Assembly: GCA_934292805.1 (NCBI GenBank)
Contig: CAKQXQ010000047.1
Span: forward strand, 1-16,330
DNA length: 16,330 nt
Reading direction: 5' to 3'
DNA from: an uncultured Roseburia sp.
GTDB lineage: Bacteria > Bacillota > Clostridia > Lachnospirales > Lachnospiraceae
A program made the translations under genes and the position numbers. The notes under the pieces were generated by a model that searched no databases, had not been told where the DNA came from, and was given only the letters and a program-made list of their open reading frames with translations. How positions within the stretch are numbered: position 1 is the stretch's first letter; each line of letters begins with the position of its first letter. Positions 15,074-16,330 of the stretch are shown here, piece after piece.

Positions 15074-15096
15074 AAGGATGAAAAAAGTTCATCCTT
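15074..15096. repeat. Short perfect hairpin before the ABC promoter
   Basis: AAGGATGAA (15074-15082) pairs with TTCATCCTT (15088-15096) across a 5-base loop, AAAAG. No T-run follows. Its right end touches the -35 box of the ABC promoter, so it may be an operator or a second barrier to read-through. Confidence 0.45.
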
Positions 15097-15123
15097 ATCA
15101 GAAACGGAATAGAGGTCTATACT
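15095..15123 (+). promoter_or_regulatory. Predicted promoter of the ABC transporter operon
   Basis: TTATCA (15095-15100), a 17-base spacer and TATACT (15118-15123). Initiation would be near 15130, leaving about 36 bases before the permease start codon. The position just downstream of the terminator suits a separate operon. Confidence 0.55.
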
Positions 15124-15165
15124 TTGAATCAAGAAAGAAGTTCCGAAAGGGAAGGAGACGGTATT

Positions 15166-15951
15166 ATGAATAACAAAAACAAATCTCTGGCAGATAAAAT
15201 ACCAAAGAGAGTCTGGTTGCTGATATCATTTGCAGTTGCTATGCTGTTCTGGTATATCTTATCAATTATTCCATCAACAAGCAGAGCGTTCCAGAATGTT
15301 GTGGTAGTTTGTCAGAGCATTAAAACAATGATCGACAGAGGTGTTCTGGGTACAGATATTTTATCCAGTTTGATTTCAGTTGTGGCAGGTTATGTACTTG
15401 GATTTGTGATTGCTCTTCCAATGGCAATTCTTATGGCATGGTATAAACCGGTTCGTTATATTATCGAACCATGGATCCAGTTCATTCGTAACATCCCACC
15501 ACTTGCTTATGTACCACTTATTGTAATTGCAGCAGGTGTTGGAAGAAAACCACAGATCATCGTTATCACGATCGCATGTTTCTTAACAATGTGTATTACA
15601 ATCTATCAGGGTGTTATCAATGTAGATGAGACACTGATCAAAGCAGCAAGAGTTCTTGGAGCAACAGATAAAGATATCTTCATCAGAGTTATTGCTCCTG
15701 CAACATTACCATTTATCCTGACAGCAGTAAGACTTGGAGCTTCTGTAGCACTTACAACACTGATCGCTGCAGAATCAACCGGAGCAACAGCAGGTTTGGG
15801 AATGAGAATCAGATCTTTGAACAACAGCTTTGAATCCGCACCAATGCTTTTATACATTATAATCATTGGTATCCTGGGTATCTCAATGGAGAAACTGATC
15901 AAATATCTTGAAAGGAGACTGACATCATGGCAGGAGAAGAGAGAGATTTAA
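15166..15951 (+). CDS. SsuC/TauC-type ABC transporter permease
   Basis: An inner-membrane permease, 261 residues, of the sulfonate/taurine/nitrate/bicarbonate group of binding-protein-dependent ABC importers. It has about six helices: VWLLISFAVAMLFWYILS, ISVVAGYVLGFVIALPMAIL, LAYVPLIVIAAGVG and others. The cytoplasmic EAA loop reads KAARVLGATDKDIFIRVI, ending in the conserved PATLPFI. ATG 15166 is chosen because AAGGAG (15152-15157) is 8 bases upstream and the further-upstream TTG at 15124 would overlap the promoter. No substrate-binding gene is visible and it may lie beyond the right edge. Placement after a sulfatase operon favours a sulfur-containing or aromatic compound, but related permeases also carry nitrate or thiamine precursors. 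Confidence 0.93.
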   Translation: MNNKNKSLADKIPKRVWLLISFAVAMLFWYILSIIPSTSRAFQNVVVVCQSIKTMIDRGVLGTDILSSLISVVAGYVLGFVIALPMAILMAWYKPVRYIIEPWIQFIRNIPPLAYVPLIVIAAGVGRKPQIIVITIACFLTMCITIYQGVINVDETLIKAARVLGATDKDIFIRVIAPATLPFILTAVRLGASVALTTLIAAESTGATAGLGMRIRSLNNSFESAPMLLYIIIIGILGISMEKLIKYLERRLTSWQEKREI

Positions 15952-16330
15952 CAAATCGCGATGACAGCAGACCGGTTCGTGTAAAAGTTGATAATGTAAA
16001 GAAAATATATAATACAAGAAATGGTGAGATGGTTGCATTAAACGGAGTCACACTTGATATTCATGATAATGAGTTCATCTGTGTCGTAGGACCATCCGGA
16101 TGTGGAAAATCCACATTACTGAATATTATCGCAGGATTATTAGAGCCGACAAGCGGAGCAGTATACTGTGACGGAAAAGAAGTAAAAGGAACCGGTACAG
16201 ACCGTGGTGTTGTATTCCAGCAGTATGCATTATTCCCATGGCTTACTGTTAAGAAAAATGTTATGTTTGCATTAGAGATGCGTGGCATCAAAGGAAAACA
16301 GGCAGAAGAAGAGGCAATGAAATATTTGGA
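15927..16330 (+). CDS. SsuB/TauB-type ABC transporter ATPase (3' end cut by window)
   Basis: The ATP-hydrolysing subunit that drives the preceding permease. The frame is open to the window end, so only the first 134 complete codons are visible. After an acidic/polar start (MAGEERDLTNRDDSRP) come the strand VKVDNVKKIYNTRNG, Walker A GPSGCGKST, the segment NIIAGLLEPTSGAV, and the Q-loop region VVFQQYALFPWLTV, which is characteristic of the nitrate/sulfonate/taurine ATPase subgroup. The ABC signature, Walker B and the His switch lie outside the window. Start ATG overlaps the permease gene by 25 bases, with AAAGGAG (15911-15917) upstream, so translation is coupled. It is not known whether a third component follows. 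Confidence 0.93.
   Translation, partial: MAGEERDLTNRDDSRPVRVKVDNVKKIYNTRNGEMVALNGVTLDIHDNEFICVVGPSGCGKSTLLNIIAGLLEPTSGAVYCDGKEVKGTGTDRGVVFQQYALFPWLTVKKNVMFALEMRGIKGKQAEEEAMKYL

Noticed and set aside
15124..15165. TTG upstream start for the ABC permease
   Set aside because: It falls on the predicted promoter and transcription start, whereas ATG 15166 has an AAGGAG site 8 bases upstream.
14924..15165. Known riboswitch (TPP, SAM or similar) ahead of the ABC transporter
   Set aside because: No conserved core of a riboswitch class I know was found; only simple hairpins are present.

Overview
This window looks like chromosome of a low-to-moderate GC, Gram-positive anaerobe of the Clostridia, most plausibly Lachnospiraceae. 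The basis is codon use, strong AGGAGG ribosome-binding sites, intrinsic terminators, a VanS-like kinase, an ECF vitamin-type transporter component, and frequent LacI-family regulators next to sugar genes. The genus cannot be fixed from the sequence. No tRNA, rRNA, CRISPR array, transposase or phage gene was seen, and no stretch longer than about 300 bases lacks a gene.

Left part (1-3970): the 3' part of an OmpR-type response regulator, overlapped by a large membrane histidine kinase, then a three-domain S1 RNA-binding protein with its own strong promoter and a terminator. Middle part (3990-7350): a LacI-type repressor (minus strand) faces an ECF transporter S component and a small uridine-kinase-like enzyme (plus strand) across a control region packed with repeated half-sites. 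An aldose-1-epimerase homologue (minus strand) is divergent from a second LacI-type repressor (7541-8539).

Right part (8540-14923): a probable five-gene catabolic operon. It encodes a tripartite tricarboxylate-type transporter (tctC, tctB, tctA), a DUF3604/PHP-like putative metallohydrolase joined to tctA by a 1-base gap, and a Cys-type sulfatase. None of the enzymes has a signal peptide. The simplest reading is that a small sulfated, probably carboxylated, compound is bound outside the cell, imported intact and desulfated in the cytoplasm. An intrinsic terminator between tctC and tctB would favour excess binding protein. Two CcpA/LacI-like palindromes bracket the tctC promoter. After a strong terminator, a SsuC/TauC-type ABC permease and its ATPase begin; the ATPase is cut by the window end. 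They suggest a sulfonate-, taurine- or nitrate-like uptake system next to the sulfatase operon.

The most notable non-coding signal is a shared LacI-type palindrome, CAAACGTTTG, at three control regions: in front of the ECF/LacI pair, in front of the epimerase/LacI pair, and between the sulfatase and the ABC transporter. In the first region the same half-site recurs five times in alternating orientation. This suggests a local regulon joining the kinase/ECF, epimerase and sulfatase/ABC modules. Functions of the sulfatase module, the ECF substrate and the kinase substrate are inferences.
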